A DNA stretch of 64,000 nucleotides from Acanthaster planci (lineage: Eukaryota; Echinodermata; Asteroidea; Valvatida; Acanthasteridae): positions 858,253-922,252 of the forward strand of contig NW_019091462.1 in assembly GCF_001949145.1 (NCBI RefSeq). The letters run 5' to 3'. Shown in pieces: positions 26,882 through 38,944 of the stretch; the stretch's first letter is position 1; the number at the start of each line of letters is the position of its first letter. The notes below the pieces were generated by a model. The model saw nothing but the letters and a program-made list of their open reading frames with translations, searched no databases and was not told the origin of the DNA. A program made the position numbers and the translations under genes.

Positions 26882-29800
26882 CTAAGGCTGTGCATGCATC
26901 ATCAAAGTACCAGTTGCAGGTATCGTGTACTTGTACATTTTGGATGAATCCCTGAGGCCTATATCACTGTGGGATAGAATATCCCGCAGTCTGTAACTGG
27001 AGAGTGTCTTGAGACCCAGCTGATGGAGAGACAAGGATACCATCTGAGGTGCCAAGTACCGGTTGAGGATCACAACCGCCCATTCTTGCCACCGAGAGAG
27101 TGGTTTAACCCACACATCAACTCTGTCACTAAACTGTGGGAGGAAGATAAAGAACTAACTCATTCTAAACAGTGATTGTTTTGGGTGGTTGGACTTAGCA
27201 CCTTAAACAACGCCAAGGCTATTTTGGACCTAAGAATGACACCTTAACATCACTGATTGGTGTATCCTTCAACTTCTCAAAAATACAGGCATCAAAGTAA
27301 TCACAGCATTAGATCATGTGAAGGAGTGATGCAAGGTCCAAATGTCCTTGTAAACAGAATTTGAGCAAGATATTTCATATGATTCAGGTTTTAAATGGTT
27401 ATGCCATTTATATGACAGGACTATCTGAAACCAAATGTCAGGGATTTGTCATCATTGTCCATGCAGTTTACCTGAAGCACAAGTCTTCCCATGATGCCAA
27501 GGGGGTCCTGATTAACAGCAATGACCTCTTTGTTTAGCAGGATGTTGCTGCGAGGGGTGGAGATATTCCTTAGGTCATTAGCCATGAGAAGAGGAGCAGC
27601 CAAAATGGCCCACATAGCAAACTGTGCCTGGGCCTGATCAACTGTCAAGCCACTATCTCCTACAACAAGCTGGGCAGGAAATGACCAAAGAGACAGAGTT
27701 ATTCCTCTCTAAATTTCAGTCAGAATACAAGCAGTGTAAAGCAGGATTGAAAGGGCAAATTTATCCTCTCCATTTCCCTTACAAGCATTTACTCTGCACT
27801 ACCCATGTAATTTATTTATGGCAGTGACTCCCCCCCCACAAAATAAACTACATATAATTATGCCCCCAGGACAAAGCATTTATCTCATTACCATTCTTAT
27901 TTCCTGTAGCCCCTCAGTTCAGTTGCACACCCAGCATTGTAGCACATGATGCTCAAGCAGCCCCTCCCCCTAAGTTGCACCACAGGGGACTGGAGTTTAT
28001 GGCTATATCAGAGCTAGCAGTTTAAGATGGACATGTTCTTTTTACAGAAAGGAAAAACTCTTTGGGCTTAGACCTCCGAGCCCTCCCCCCCCACACACAG
28101 AGTTATTTGCTGTATTCATCATTTCTGTCTCTCTCTGTTTTCAGATTCTTTGCAACCTTTCTCTAAAAGACCCCCTTTTAGATTGTTTTGGAGGTCAATC
28201 CCCAAAGACTTTTTTCCCTTTGTCCAGAGTAGGCATACCATATGTCCATGTGACACAAGCAAGCTACTTCTACCGATGCAATGACTACCCTTTTACCATT
28301 GACAAGGTGAAGTTCCGAGTACCTACCATGTCTGGGTCATTAAAATGGCCAGGTCCAGCGGCCGCTATCAAGGTGTCTTGATTGAGTGCGTAGTAGTCTA
28401 CTATCATCAGGATAGAAGACCACTTCTCATGAACATCCCAGAAGTTTCTCCACGTGTTGCAGTATTCAGCTATCAAGGTATAGTTTATCTGCAGTGTATA
28501 GAATCTTTCATTCTTCCTTTCTTTAGTTTCTGACTTTTTAAATCAGGGTAGCCAATGACAACATGGGGCACTTTTACCAAAACAACCAAATGAAAAATAA
28601 AGAAATAAACAACACTCTAGCTATATGCATTATCTGATCATTATCTGTAGTCTTTGCATGTACTCCAGGCAAATGCACGGGCAAATTTGGAAAACTTCCC
28701 ACCAAACTGTCTCTCATTTGCTGGTGAAGATGCACTTAATTAGGGGAGGATAAAGAGAAGCAATTTTCTGTGCTTTACAACTTACTTTCATGCCATAATG
28801 GCGCAATACAAAAGGCCATTTACAGTCGAATAGAATTGGCCGTCCTGTAGCATTTAGGGCATTGGACATCTCTGGATAACCTGGAAAAGGTGATACAAAA
28901 ATTGTTTTAATATTACAAGATAGACGTCTTGATCAACAAGAAAAATGCACTGTTTTTCTGAACTATTTTGACAAGCAGAATTTAACCTTTACTATATGTT
29001 GTCACATTGGAGCTGCAGCTGTCAAATTTGAGCATATCTACTCCCCAGTCAGCGAAGGTCTGTGCATCTAGCTCAAAATGCCCCCAGCTGCCAGGAAAAC
29101 CTGAACAAGTCTTGGTGCCATAGTCTCCATAAATGCCAAACTTCAGACCTTGACTATGAATCTGAGAGAAAAAGAAACATGTTCAACATGTGAAAAGAAA
29201 TAAATGCAATAAATTATGCTAGAGTTCAATATTTGAAGAATGATCAACTGAAAGCCTTGTCTCCAGTGCAACACCTGAAATGTATTTCAGAGGTCTTGGG
29301 TTAAAGACCTGATTCAGTCAAATCTCTTCTTCTTGATCTCAATAGCTGTAATTAGCATTATGGGATGCACTGCATGGAATTTGTTTAATGGCCCTTTGAG
29401 TCTTTGGTTTACTGACCAGAGAAAGTTGTGAACAAAATTTTTGAAGCAGTTCCTTCAAACCTGTTTTGATAAGATACAACAGCATTTGAAATCCTGAGAT
29501 TTTGGTCTACTGCTGATTTCAAACTTACATAGTCAGAAAGTGCCTTCATTCCACTGGGGAAGCGATCAGGGTCTCCCTGCAATCTCCCCTGTGAATCACG
29601 CTGTCTAGCACTCCAGCAATCATCAAGATTGACATACTCATAACCAGCATCCTTGTAGCCATCTGCTGCCATGCGGTCTGCCATTTCCATCATCAAGTTC
29701 TCACTGAAACAAAATCATTTCACAAAATATTACAAAAATTGATGCAGGATATTGAAGATACATGAAAAAAGTGTTTTTCTAGCGTGAGGATTTGATGTCT

Positions 29801-30156
29801 ATTCATATTTTGATTCACACTCAAACCTTTGAAAACTAAACAGAAAAACAAAAGTCACAGGATAAAGAAATCACACCTTTCCTCTGTAGGTAAAGCAACT
29901 GTAGAAGATACGTAAGAAGATATGATACATTGCAAACTTGGTTTGATACATGTGTGCTTTGCAATCATTAGTTGTAAATCTGTAAATATTACCTGACACA
30001 ATTCTTGGGGTTCGTTTTACAGTTTGTGTTGCATTTGAAGTGTTCCCATGTAAGCCAACCCATTGGAGGTGTCCTGGCTAAGCCATTATCCAGGGCTTCA
30101 AGGGTGAGACAAAACACTCCAAGAAGATACACCACTACTGCTAGCTTGCCCGACAT
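26882..30156 (-). CDS. AGAL-1: alpha-galactosidase/NAGA-like glycosidase (GH27) with unusual substrate-pocket residues
   Basis: Exons: 30156-29993, 29703-29529, 29161-28987, 28880-28786, 28488-28327, 27669-27472, 27133-26882; 406 residues, close to human GLA (429) and NAGA (411). GLA and NAGA cleave terminal alpha-galactose or alpha-GalNAc in lysosomes. A signal peptide, [20 protein letters not shown](A), precedes [13 protein letters not shown], the GLA/NAGA mature start. The nucleophile lies in DMLKFDSC (GLA Asp170; usual DGC is DSC here) and the acid/base in WRNFWDV (GLA Asp231). GHFNDPDM and the sugar-contact pair LDDCW are kept. At the specificity pair, GLA has CEWPL and NAGA CSWPA; here it is CKWPF, so the substrate cannot be assigned. 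The start was chosen because an acceptor (TTCTCAG) lies one base before the ATG, as in the two paralogues; an in-frame ATG at 30174 would lie in that acceptor tract. Confidence 0.88.
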
Positions 30157-31102
30157 ACTGAGAATGATCATCATGAAAACAGGAAATGACAAAAGGTAGG
30201 CTGTGGCTCTGTGACGCACATTGGATCTTTATGTCATTTGCAATGACATTTTAACTCCAATTCCTGACAATGACTGAAAAAACTTTGTGGTTTAGTGGAT
30301 TATCTGTACTGCCATTGCCTATAGAGGTTGTGCATGGCAGGCATCTTTCTGACAGTAACTGCTTCAGTTACAGCGAAAAAGGTCTACTCATGGAACAATG
30401 GTTGCCATGCATAACTTCTATTGAGTGCAAGGTCTTTGAATAAGTTCCTTGTGGTGAATTTTTTTCAACGACACGAAATTCACCACTTTCTGGAAACTCA
30501 TGGCTTTGGGAGAGAAACAATTCCCAGTAACTGATACATGCACACTGTTTTTGCCATGCAGTTAGGTAGCCTAGCAACATCAGAGACAGGTGGGGGCTTT
30601 AACAAGGGCTTCAAAGGTAAAATTTGCAAGGTAAAATGTTCAAATTAATGACTTTCCTGAGCAGCAATTTTTCTTCCCCTTTTCATTAAGGTTTGTCCAA
30701 ATCATACATGGCATACATGGATGTCACTCATTTAATCAATTCAAGCATCATCGTCACATCCCCTACTACCCCTAGAAATATATGGGCATGTAGGAACCTA
30801 TAAATCACATTTTTAAGAGTTTGGAGGCCGACATGATTGAGCAGCAAAAAATTGTACACAAAACACTGGGGAACAGCAGCTTGAACAAGAATACAATTAT
30901 GGCTCTAGATGATAATTAATAGTTTTCTCTAAGGAAAGTAATGTCCGACATTTCATCAACAATAAATGCTTCCAAGAAACTCAAAGATTAGTCTCCTATA
31001 AAGAACAATTTGCTCATAGGAAAGTACATGGTGCCTATCCCCCAACAGTTGTTTTAAACTGTATTAATAAAAAAGAAGTCACTGGACGATTGGGTGCTAG
31101 TA

Positions 31103-31197
31103 ATACTCGGACTAGCCCCACTAGTGTGGCACGGACTCTCACTGACTCCCGATCGGGAGTGATCCGTGCCACACTAGTGGGGCTATACTCGGACTAG
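31103..31197. repeat. Perfect 23-bp inverted repeat with 13-bp flanking direct repeats (fold-back element)
   Basis: Arms at 31113-31135 and 31163-31185 are exact reverse complements (TAGCCCCACTAGTGTGGCAC-GGA). The centre contains a second palindrome, ACTCCCGATCGGGAGT. The 13-mer ATACTCGGACTAG occurs directly repeated at 31103-31115 and 31185-31197. The element lies in the predicted first intron of AGAL-1, about 400 bp from the shared promoter. It may be a tiny fold-back transposon. Confidence 0.75.
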
Positions 31198-31468
31198 CAT
31201 GACTAGTGCAAAAACTGGTATAGATTTGATTTATTCTTCCACGCTATCAGAACCAAAATACATACAATTGTCTGTAATCAAGACCGTAAAATAACTTGGA
31301 AAATGGAAGATACTGTAATGTTTGAGCAAGTACGGTCGGGTACTAGGCCTACAGTTCAAACACGGAGGAATAAGAACCAAAACATCATACATGTTGACCA
31401 CAAGCCGTGCGGTTACTGCAGTTTTTTCCATTTGTGAATCAGGAAATTTTCCCAAAAGCCGACCTTAC

Positions 31469-31600
31469 CTCTTTAGAACGTTCAGGAATCGGGTACCACA
31501 ACCGCAAAGGCATTCAACATGTGGAATACAGGCCTACTCGCTCGACTGCATGCTACCGTAGCATTGGTACTACTGACTACAACCGGGGAATGTGCAGATC
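31469..31600 (-). other. Predicted 5' UTR exon of AGAL-1
   Basis: On the minus strand a stretch ending AAAGAG is followed by the strong donor GTAAGG just below 31,469. The matching acceptor is CTCAG at 30,158, one base before the AGAL-1 ATG, giving an intron of about 1.3 kb. The upstream end (near 31,600) is a guess, placed beside the E-box cluster. AGAL-2 and AGAL-3 show the same arrangement, with an acceptor 10-11 bases before the ATG. Confidence 0.5.
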
Positions 31601-31610
31601 TGCTGCCTCG

Positions 31611-31652
31611 TCATGTGATTGATCACATGATATGAATTCCCGGGCACGTGAC
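31611..31652. promoter_or_regulatory. Triple E-box cluster in the bidirectional AGAL-1/AGAL-2 promoter
   Basis: Three E-boxes lie within 40 bp: CATGTG at 31612-31617 (in TCATGTGA), CACATG at 31624-31629 (in TCACATGA) and CACGTG at 31645-31650 (in GCACGTGAC). TCATGTGA and GTCACGTGAC-like sites are bound by the MiT/TFE factors (MITF, TFEB, TFE3) that drive lysosomal genes in vertebrates. The cluster lies between two predicted divergent 5' UTR exons. Function is inferred from motif and position. Confidence 0.6.
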
Positions 31653-31659
31653 CTTTAAA

Positions 31660-31814
31660 ACAACAAAATTAAATCGTGGACCTGGCTGGATATATTACGT
31701 TGATTGATCGTTATCACCATGTCACGAGTGGATCGTATTACTGTTACTTTTCATTGTCATATCAATTTGCATTTCACGCAGATGACGGTCTGTGGGCTAC
31801 TTGACAAGTCAAGG
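31660..31814 (+). other. Predicted 5' UTR exon of AGAL-2
   Basis: A donor, AAGG followed by GTAAGA at 31815, pairs with an acceptor, CTTATCTTCAG ending at 32238, ten bases before the AGAL-2 ATG. The upstream end is estimated to lie just past the E-box cluster. No long open frame is needed here. RNA data would be required to confirm it. Confidence 0.5.
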
Positions 31815-32248
31815 GTAAGAAAACTATAATTATAAACCTTAAAAGGGGAATTTTACTCATGTTATTGCAACTTCGAAAGCTCCACGTAGCAACCCTAGTC
31901 TACAAATTTGTTGGAACATGGTTGGGCAGGGACTAACAGTTATAGGTTATTTTTATACACTGGCAAGCAAAATGAAGCTATCACATACCTTCACACATAA
32001 GATACTGTGTTTGGAGAGCTTGATACTTATACATATAGTTTTGCTTCAATTAAACATGCGTGAAAGACACAGTGACATTCAGGGTGCTTTTAATTTCAGT
32101 AAAATTACTAATGTTTTAAAAATTTTCAATCAGGCCTAGGTGCACAAAGCATGGTTGTTTGGTACCTTACAGTACTACAGGTATGCCTTTCATAAATTTC
32201 CCCTCGAACAACATTTTGTTTTATCCCCTTATCTTCAGATTTATAGTA

Positions 32249-35200
32249 ATGTTGGGAGTCACCCTGTTAGTACTCTGTGCTGTGAGCACGCAGGCATTGG
32301 ACAATGGTCTGGCAAGGACGCCCCCTATGGGCTGGCTCATCTGGGAACGATTCCGCTGCAATACCGACTGCAAAAGATATCCTAATGACTGTGTCAGGTA
32401 TGTCATTCCTTATCTCTTTTCCTAGGGATGTGTCATGCTTTTCCTTTTATATGACATTCATTTTTCAGTTTTTCTGACATCCATACATCCATGTTCATCA
32501 CACTTCATTTCATTCGTGATATTGAATTGGTTCAGTGTTTTATTTGGGTAAAACCTGCCAAACTGCTCTTTATTTATGAAATGCAAGCAAATCTGCATGG
32601 TTATAATGCAGTAGGCCCATAGCTACATTCAAATTATTTATAAATATTACAAAAGTATAACATACGGGGAGAAAAAAAATAATGTCTATCCAAACGTCAT
32701 GCTGAAAACAGTTCACGTACGACTGAAAATAAGCCACACTCTGTGCAAAGGTTTATAGCGTTGGTTAAGCCCTACTGATGAAAAAGTTAATATAGAGTTG
32801 TTCACCAATAGTGCCAGCCTGGAGAAACAGATTAAAGGTGAATAGATAAGGCAAGAGGTGTGCTTGAGGCTTGCCTACACTGAGGGGAATAGAATTGGTT
32901 GTCAGTGTCAACAAACCTTTATCCCTAAATCTGCAGACAGCAAGGATTATTAGCATGACCCTTGTGCCTGTAGTGGGCATTTGTTATCCAGATTAGCACT
33001 GAAATTTATTGTCTACTTGAACAGTGAGGATACCAAAGTGCAGTGTGAAACATTTGTGTACCAAAGGTTTAAAGCCTGTTTTAAGCTTTTTTGAAGGAAA
33101 GAAAATTGCATCTGTGATGGAACTGCCAATGGGAATCAAAACGTACAGAAATGAAAATGATATAAATAATGTGATATCTAAAGCAATTACAAAGGAGAAG
33201 TTATTTTGAACCAATTAATATTCAATGAATGCTCTGTTCCAGTTGAAAAAGGTTGTTCAGGAAGAAGCTTCATATCAAAGAATATAAAACAAGGAATAAA
33301 AAAAAACAATAATATCATGATTGCATTGATATTGTTCACTTGCAAATCATCAGTGAGAAACTGGTGAAGGAAATGGCAGACCGGATGGTTGAAGATGGAT
33401 ACAAAGATGTTGGGTATGAGTACGTCAATCTGGATGATTGCTGGAGCGCTAAAGAACGTGACACTCAGGGACGACTGCAAGCTGATCCTGAACGGTTTCC
33501 AAGCGGCATCAAAGCACTGGCTGATTATGTAAATTTACACTATTCCAATTTAAATACTGCATTTTAACACAAGTTTACATTCCTAATGTCCTTCTGTAAA
33601 TTTAAAAAATTCAGTTTCTTCTTAAGGAGTCTTCTGTGTCTTCCTAAATATTTTCCATTATTGTCACTTTAGAATTGTGCACTTAAACACTACTTAATGT
33701 GACCAGCTAAAAACTCAAACACCACAATAATACTTCAAACATTTGAAACTGTGCTTTTGCAACACTTCTGAGAGACAGGCCGCTCATTCCTTTGGCAAAA
33801 ATAGAAACTCAACTGATTTGACTTAGTTTTAATGCAATTTTAACTTGGAAACAGATTCATAGCAGGGGATTAAAGATGGGCATCTATGCTGACTATGGTA
33901 CCAAGACCTGTGCAGGTTACCCAGGGAGCTTAGGCCATCTGGAAACTGATGCCCAGACATTTGCAGAATGGGGCATTGATATGCTGAAACTGGACGGATG
34001 TAACTCTAATGTCACTACTATGAAGAAAGGTATAGGCCTTAAAAGACTAAAATAGATGTACATACTACTGAAACAGTATATTTTTTAACCTGGCAATTGA
34101 ACGCGGACAAAATTGTACATAATAGCTCAGTATCCTAGTTACAATGCAATATAGTTCACCAAATGGTTGGTTTCAAAAGTTGCTGTCCCTGAGTCTGCGT
34201 GTAATTTTTGCCACTACCAATAGTTCAAATAAGAGTTGTGCTGAATGTTTCCCTGGAGTGCAAACTCACAAATCAACAGGATTGGGCAATCTAATGTTAA
34301 CATCATGCAACATACTATATCTCATGTCTGAGTTATTTTAGACAATTTCACAATTTTCCGTTTCTTTTTCTGGACCAGGCTATCCTGAGATGACTAGGTA
34401 CCTGAATGCTACAGGCAGACCTATCCTATTTTCCTGTAGTTGGCCTGACTATGAACGAGCTGCTGGAATACCTGTAAGAACTGCCTCCACTCCATTATTA
34501 AAGAAAGAAATGGACTAGGTCCAAGAGAAGCTTCAAACTTCTGAAAAGAAATTTGCTGTCACCCTTCTAAATACTCTTTTCCAAATGTTTTTTGGCTTTT
34601 AAGTTAAGTTACAGACTATGAAAGAAAGGAATGAGAAAGTGAATGAATTCTTAGCTGTAGTCTAAATCTGATCGATTTATGAATCTGTATAACTGGCAGA
34701 CTTCAACAGTCTAAAGCCCTGTCCTTTTAAGTTTTTCTTTGTATGTGCTTCCTTCATTTGTCAGCTTGTAGTTAATAAAAATTACTTGACCTTACTCCAT
34801 TTTTAACAGATTAATTACACCCTAGTGGCAGAAAACTGTAACATCTGGCGTAACTACGATGACATCAATGACTCGTGGGGATCAATTACAGGCATTATTG
34901 ATTATTACAACAAGACTCAGGACACACTCATACCAGCTGCTGGTCCAGGACACTTCAATGATCCAGACATGGTGGGTGTCTCAGTCCCTCCTCAAACAGT
35001 AATAAAACTGATTAGGAGCACATTGGATTGTGACAAGAACATCTCAGAATTAGAGTGGAATTACAACCAGCCTTTGGCAAGGATGGCATTAACCTTTCAA
35101 CTTTTCTTTGGATCATTAGTGGCCTTTATATAAATGATGGAAAAAAGACAATTTAGAATGAATTTTAAAATGAGTCATAACCCATGGACAGCTGTCACTT

Positions 35201-36134
35201 GCTGGCACCCTCCCTTCCAATTCCAATGGGAAGGAGCAATCCACAGGTGAGCTGATATGGAAATGTTGCTTTGATTCCTCGTGTTTTCCTGATTCAGTTT
35301 GATTGTTAAATAAAAACATATGATTCCATACTCAAAACAACAGTTTTTATTTTTTGATAATGTTGTTTTTGTTTTTTTCAGATTGTTGTTGGGGATCAAG
35401 GAATCAATGAGAACCAAGCCAATGCCCAGATGGCCATGTGGTCCATCTTTGCTGCTCCTCTTCTCATGTCTAATGACCTGCGCAACATCCAGCCAGTTTT
35501 CCGTAACATTTTGCAGAACAAGGAGGTGATCAGAATCAACCAGGACCCACTGGGAAAGATGGGACGAAGGGTACTGACGGTAGGTTCAACCATCTCCTTC
35601 ACTTCTTAGGGTGGGGGTCAATGAACTAATAATTCTGTAAAAGAAGTGGTCAAAGAATCACCACTCTTATACAGCAGATCAATTCAACATTGTGTACCAG
35701 CAAACCTTCTCTCAGAACTAATTGAACTACATGCATATCAGTCGTGCTTGAATGAATAAGTTTAGGTCACTGCATGATCAACTAGAACTCTCATCACTCA
35801 GCTTAGGAGGTAATGGAGTGAAGAAGTTACAGAGATTTAAGTGGGTCACTCTCTTGTGCTCTATCTCTTGTCATAGTTGGGGCCAAAGGTGGATATTTGG
35901 CTGAAACACCTGAATGCATGGGAGACATATGGAATTGTATTCCTCAATCAAGATATCAAAGCCAGAACAGTCACCCTAAGGCTCGAACAGCTGGGACTGA
36001 CCTATGGTCATGGGTACCAGCTGAGGGACATCCTGAATCACAAGTTCATAGGATACTGGACACCGCACGAATCTCATAACTACACAATGCCGGCCACCGG
36101 AGTGCTGATGATCTATGCCTATGGCAATGAATAG
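32249..36134 (+). CDS. AGAL-2 (main form, terminal exon 7a): alpha-galactosidase/NAGA-like glycosidase (GH27)
   Basis: Exons: 32249-32397, 33354-33528, 33855-34029, 34379-34473, 34810-34971, 35382-35579, 35877-36134; 403 residues. A signal peptide, [16 protein letters not shown], precedes [13 protein letters not shown]. Catalytic nucleophile: DMLKLDGCN; acid/base: WRNYDDI; sugar-contact residues: LDDCW and GHFNDPDM. At the specificity pair it has CSWPD: Ser as in NAGA, but Asp where NAGA has Ala191 and GLA has Leu206. The likely role is removal of terminal alpha-galactose or alpha-GalNAc from glycolipids and glycoproteins in lysosomes. LNATGR carries an N-glycosylation sequon shared with NAGA. 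Three more spliceable last exons follow downstream. The ATG was chosen because it opens the signal peptide; the frame stays open further upstream. A poly(A) signal AATAAA at 36254-36259 follows exon 7a. Confidence 0.92.
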
Positions 36135-36691
36135 AAAAGAATAAGAAAGAACAGGTTTTGTTACTCATTCACTAATCATAATAAGGTGCACTGTTAGGAA
36201 TGCAACTCATGCATGCCAAAGGCTATCAGGATTCGATGTACTCCCATTCTTGCAATAAAAGCAGACCTGAAAAAAGTTGTACAAAGCCTCAGCCATATAC
36301 CGCCTAGTGTACCCCAGCTTTGCTGAAAACCATTCCATGCCTGTCTGCATCATACCCTGATAACATCCACACCTGAAATTCCTGCTTATGTTTACTTGTG
36401 CTACACATTCACAGTTGCAACACAACTTCATCAATCATCACTGTTGACTTAATATTGTATCACCACACCAAATTATCAAAGCTCACTGGAAAATATAGTT
36501 TTAGCTAGATGTTCGATCATATTGAATCAACTCATCACCACATACTTCCACGCAGTTTACTTAGTATAATGGCACCACCCAAAAGCAGGTTATCAAATGT
36601 CCAATGATATGGTAACTGTATAACACAATACAACGATCATTTCTCACAAGAAATGACATTTCCAGGACCCCTTCCCTTTTTTCCCACATAG

Positions 36692-36967
36692 CGTGGCCCG
36701 GGGATAGAGGTCTGGCTACGGCCTCTCTACTTTTGGGATGAATGGGGCTTGGTTCTCTACAACAGTGCAGCCAAGTCAGCAACCATCCAAATGTCTCTGA
36801 AAGAGATAGGATTCACATATGCCTTGGGATATGAGCTACGAGAGATTTTGACCCATGTTGAGGTTGGCCATCGTGAGATTTACCCAGTTTATAACTACAC
36901 TGTACCCTCCGCCGGTGTCCTCATGTATTATGCATACCCCAGTGAATTAACAGATAAACAGTTATGA
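36692..36967 (+). CDS. AGAL-2 alternative terminal exon 7b
   Basis: This is a second copy of the last exon of AGAL-2. A strong pyrimidine tract and acceptor (CCCACATAG) precede CGT in phase 0, matching the phase-0 end of exon 6 at 35579. It encodes 91 residues: RGPGIEVWLRPLYFWDEW at the start, GYELREILTH in the middle and YNYTVPSAGVLMYYAYPS near the end, then TGA. It corresponds to the C-terminal antiparallel beta domain of GLA. No exon 1-6 remnants lie between 7a and 7b. AATAAA occurs at about 37,447. Confidence 0.85.
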   Translation, partial: RGPGIEVWLRPLYFWDEWGLVLYNSAAKSATIQMSLKEIGFTYALGYELREILTHVEVGHREIYPVYNYTVPSAGVLMYYAYPSELTDKQL

Positions 36968-38383
36968 TTTGAGGAGCTGACGGAAACTATTAACCATTGA
37001 GCTAGAAAGTCATTGTGCATTTTGTTGCTGATGAATCAAGCTCAGAATAACACAACAAAACGAAAATCCTTGTTAAAATGATAGATTTTTTTGTTTAAGT
37101 GGCGAATGCTGAAAAACATATTCTGGGAAAGAAAGCTTCAAGTGGCTTGTAGTCTGACATTTGAAAGATATCTATTCTTTATAAGATGTGCCAAATGATG
37201 TATCGTGTTTTAGATAATTATGTATCGTGTAACTCAATTGAACAGTTCCAAATTTATTGCAATATGTAAAGAGCTACTACATCATTATAGATAATGTAGT
37301 AATGAATTTTAATTTGGATAAGCATTAGAATGATTCCCCTACATTCCATAATAGAACTTTCAGAAACTGTATATTCAAAAGATAAATGACAGTATTTTGA
37401 GAAAGCCAAAGAAAATATCATGAAGACCAAAGAAGACATGCTTTTTAAAATAAATTTGATAATATTTGTAGTATTATTACTGGTCATTGTTATTATTACA
37501 GGCAGTCTTTTCAAATACAATTACCCAGTTACACTTTTTTATGTTTGTAATTTTCTGTTTCCTCTTACAACAAAACAAAATAAAAATTTTAATCAAGTAC
37601 ATGTATTCCATTTTGAGACATACTGGTCAGGTTATACACTATCTGTTTTTCTCTCCATCTCTCTCTCAGGTGTTGTGATAGTCGTAATTGATATGTCTTG
37701 CACTTTACAGTGGAAATAACATTCCTCATACACTGCTTTTATTCATCAGTACACTGATCTTGACTGTAGTTCTAGAGTGAACCAAAGAATGACAATCTCA
37801 ACCCGCAACTTCAACAAATACATGTAATGAATTGGTACCAATCCTATCTTGCCTCGCTGAAAGTCTCATTGTCTTTCAGTTGGTTAATAAGGGAATAAAT
37901 ATGTGCTTGTCTATCGTTTAAGACCAGCTCAGAAGAAAGGACACGACTAATATCTGAGCTGCAAGCAAGGGCATTTTCAGCATTCAGTCTTGCACGCAGA
38001 TTAATTATTGCCACTGGGTTCGGTAGACAACTAGGAGGTTGGTGGAAAGCCAAAGCCAAGTAGTTGATAGAGGAAATGAGACATAAACATGAACATCATT
38101 CACGCTGTCCAAAACAGTGCACATAGAATCATGAACTAATTCATAATTAATATAAGCAGGAATTCAAGCAGTGTGTTAACAGCACAATATCATAAACTTA
38201 GTTACCATGTGGATTTGCACAAGAACTTCTCGGACCTTTTATTAAAAAGAAAGTGGAGTAGCATTGACTGGCACTCCATACTCATTTATGTTTCACATAA
38301 TTTTTTCAGTTGATATGCCTTTTGCCAAAACCACGTTTCATTAGTTAACTTATCTCTGGTACCCTTGTCATCTTTGCTAACAG

Positions 38384-38638
38384 TTTGGATCCCTAGTTGA
38401 TGTTTGGCACCGGCCTCTTCAGCAATACCAGGAGTGGGCCGTTGTCATTCTCAACAGGGATGCTAAGCCCCAAACAGTGTCCTTCAAGTTCAGTCAACTT
38501 GGCTTCACGGCCTGGGGGTACGAGATACGAGAGGTGCTGACCCACAAGGAACTCGGTCACTATGGGATTAATTTGCCCTGTAACTTCACAGCACCAGCCA
38601 GAGGAGCAACTATGCTTTATGCCTACACTAGTTCATAA
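38384..38638 (+). CDS. AGAL-2 alternative terminal exon 7c
   Basis: The third copy follows the acceptor GCTAACAG at 38383 and starts in phase 0. It encodes 84 residues and ends in TAA: FGSLVDVWHRPLQQYQEWAV, then GYEIREVLTHKELGHY, then CNFTAPARGATMLYAYTSS. All structural signatures of the C-terminal domain are kept, with no stop or frameshift. No canonical AATAAA was seen before 7d; AATATA near 38,848 is a possible weak signal. Confidence 0.82.
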   Translation, partial: FGSLVDVWHRPLQQYQEWAVVILNRDAKPQTVSFKFSQLGFTAWGYEIREVLTHKELGHYGINLPCNFTAPARGATMLYAYTSS

Positions 38639-38944
38639 AAACATGTTCACTACAACTACCACTGATCTTTACAAGAAGCAATGAATGGGAAAAATTGGTA
38701 AACAGTTTTCTCTGAAAAAATTCCTATGAAAACCACAAACTGGTCTGGAGACTGAACCACGTAAAACAGTGATTCTGTAGGATGGGATTTTGAATACAAG
38801 TTGTCAAGACATCTAATCATGCATCTCAATTTGTAACGTGTACAGAATATACAGGTAAAATTTTGAACACATAATCCTTTGAAGCAATCAGTCCTTTTCT
38901 GCATGGTATTTGCATTTTACTTACCTTATTTGATTATCCCACAG

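Noticed and set aside
36692-38638. Idea that exons 7b and 7c are remains of whole tandem AGAL genes
   Set aside because: No traces of exons 1-6 lie between the copies, and all copies keep open frames and phase-0 acceptors, so alternative last exons fit better. Partial-duplication relics are not excluded.
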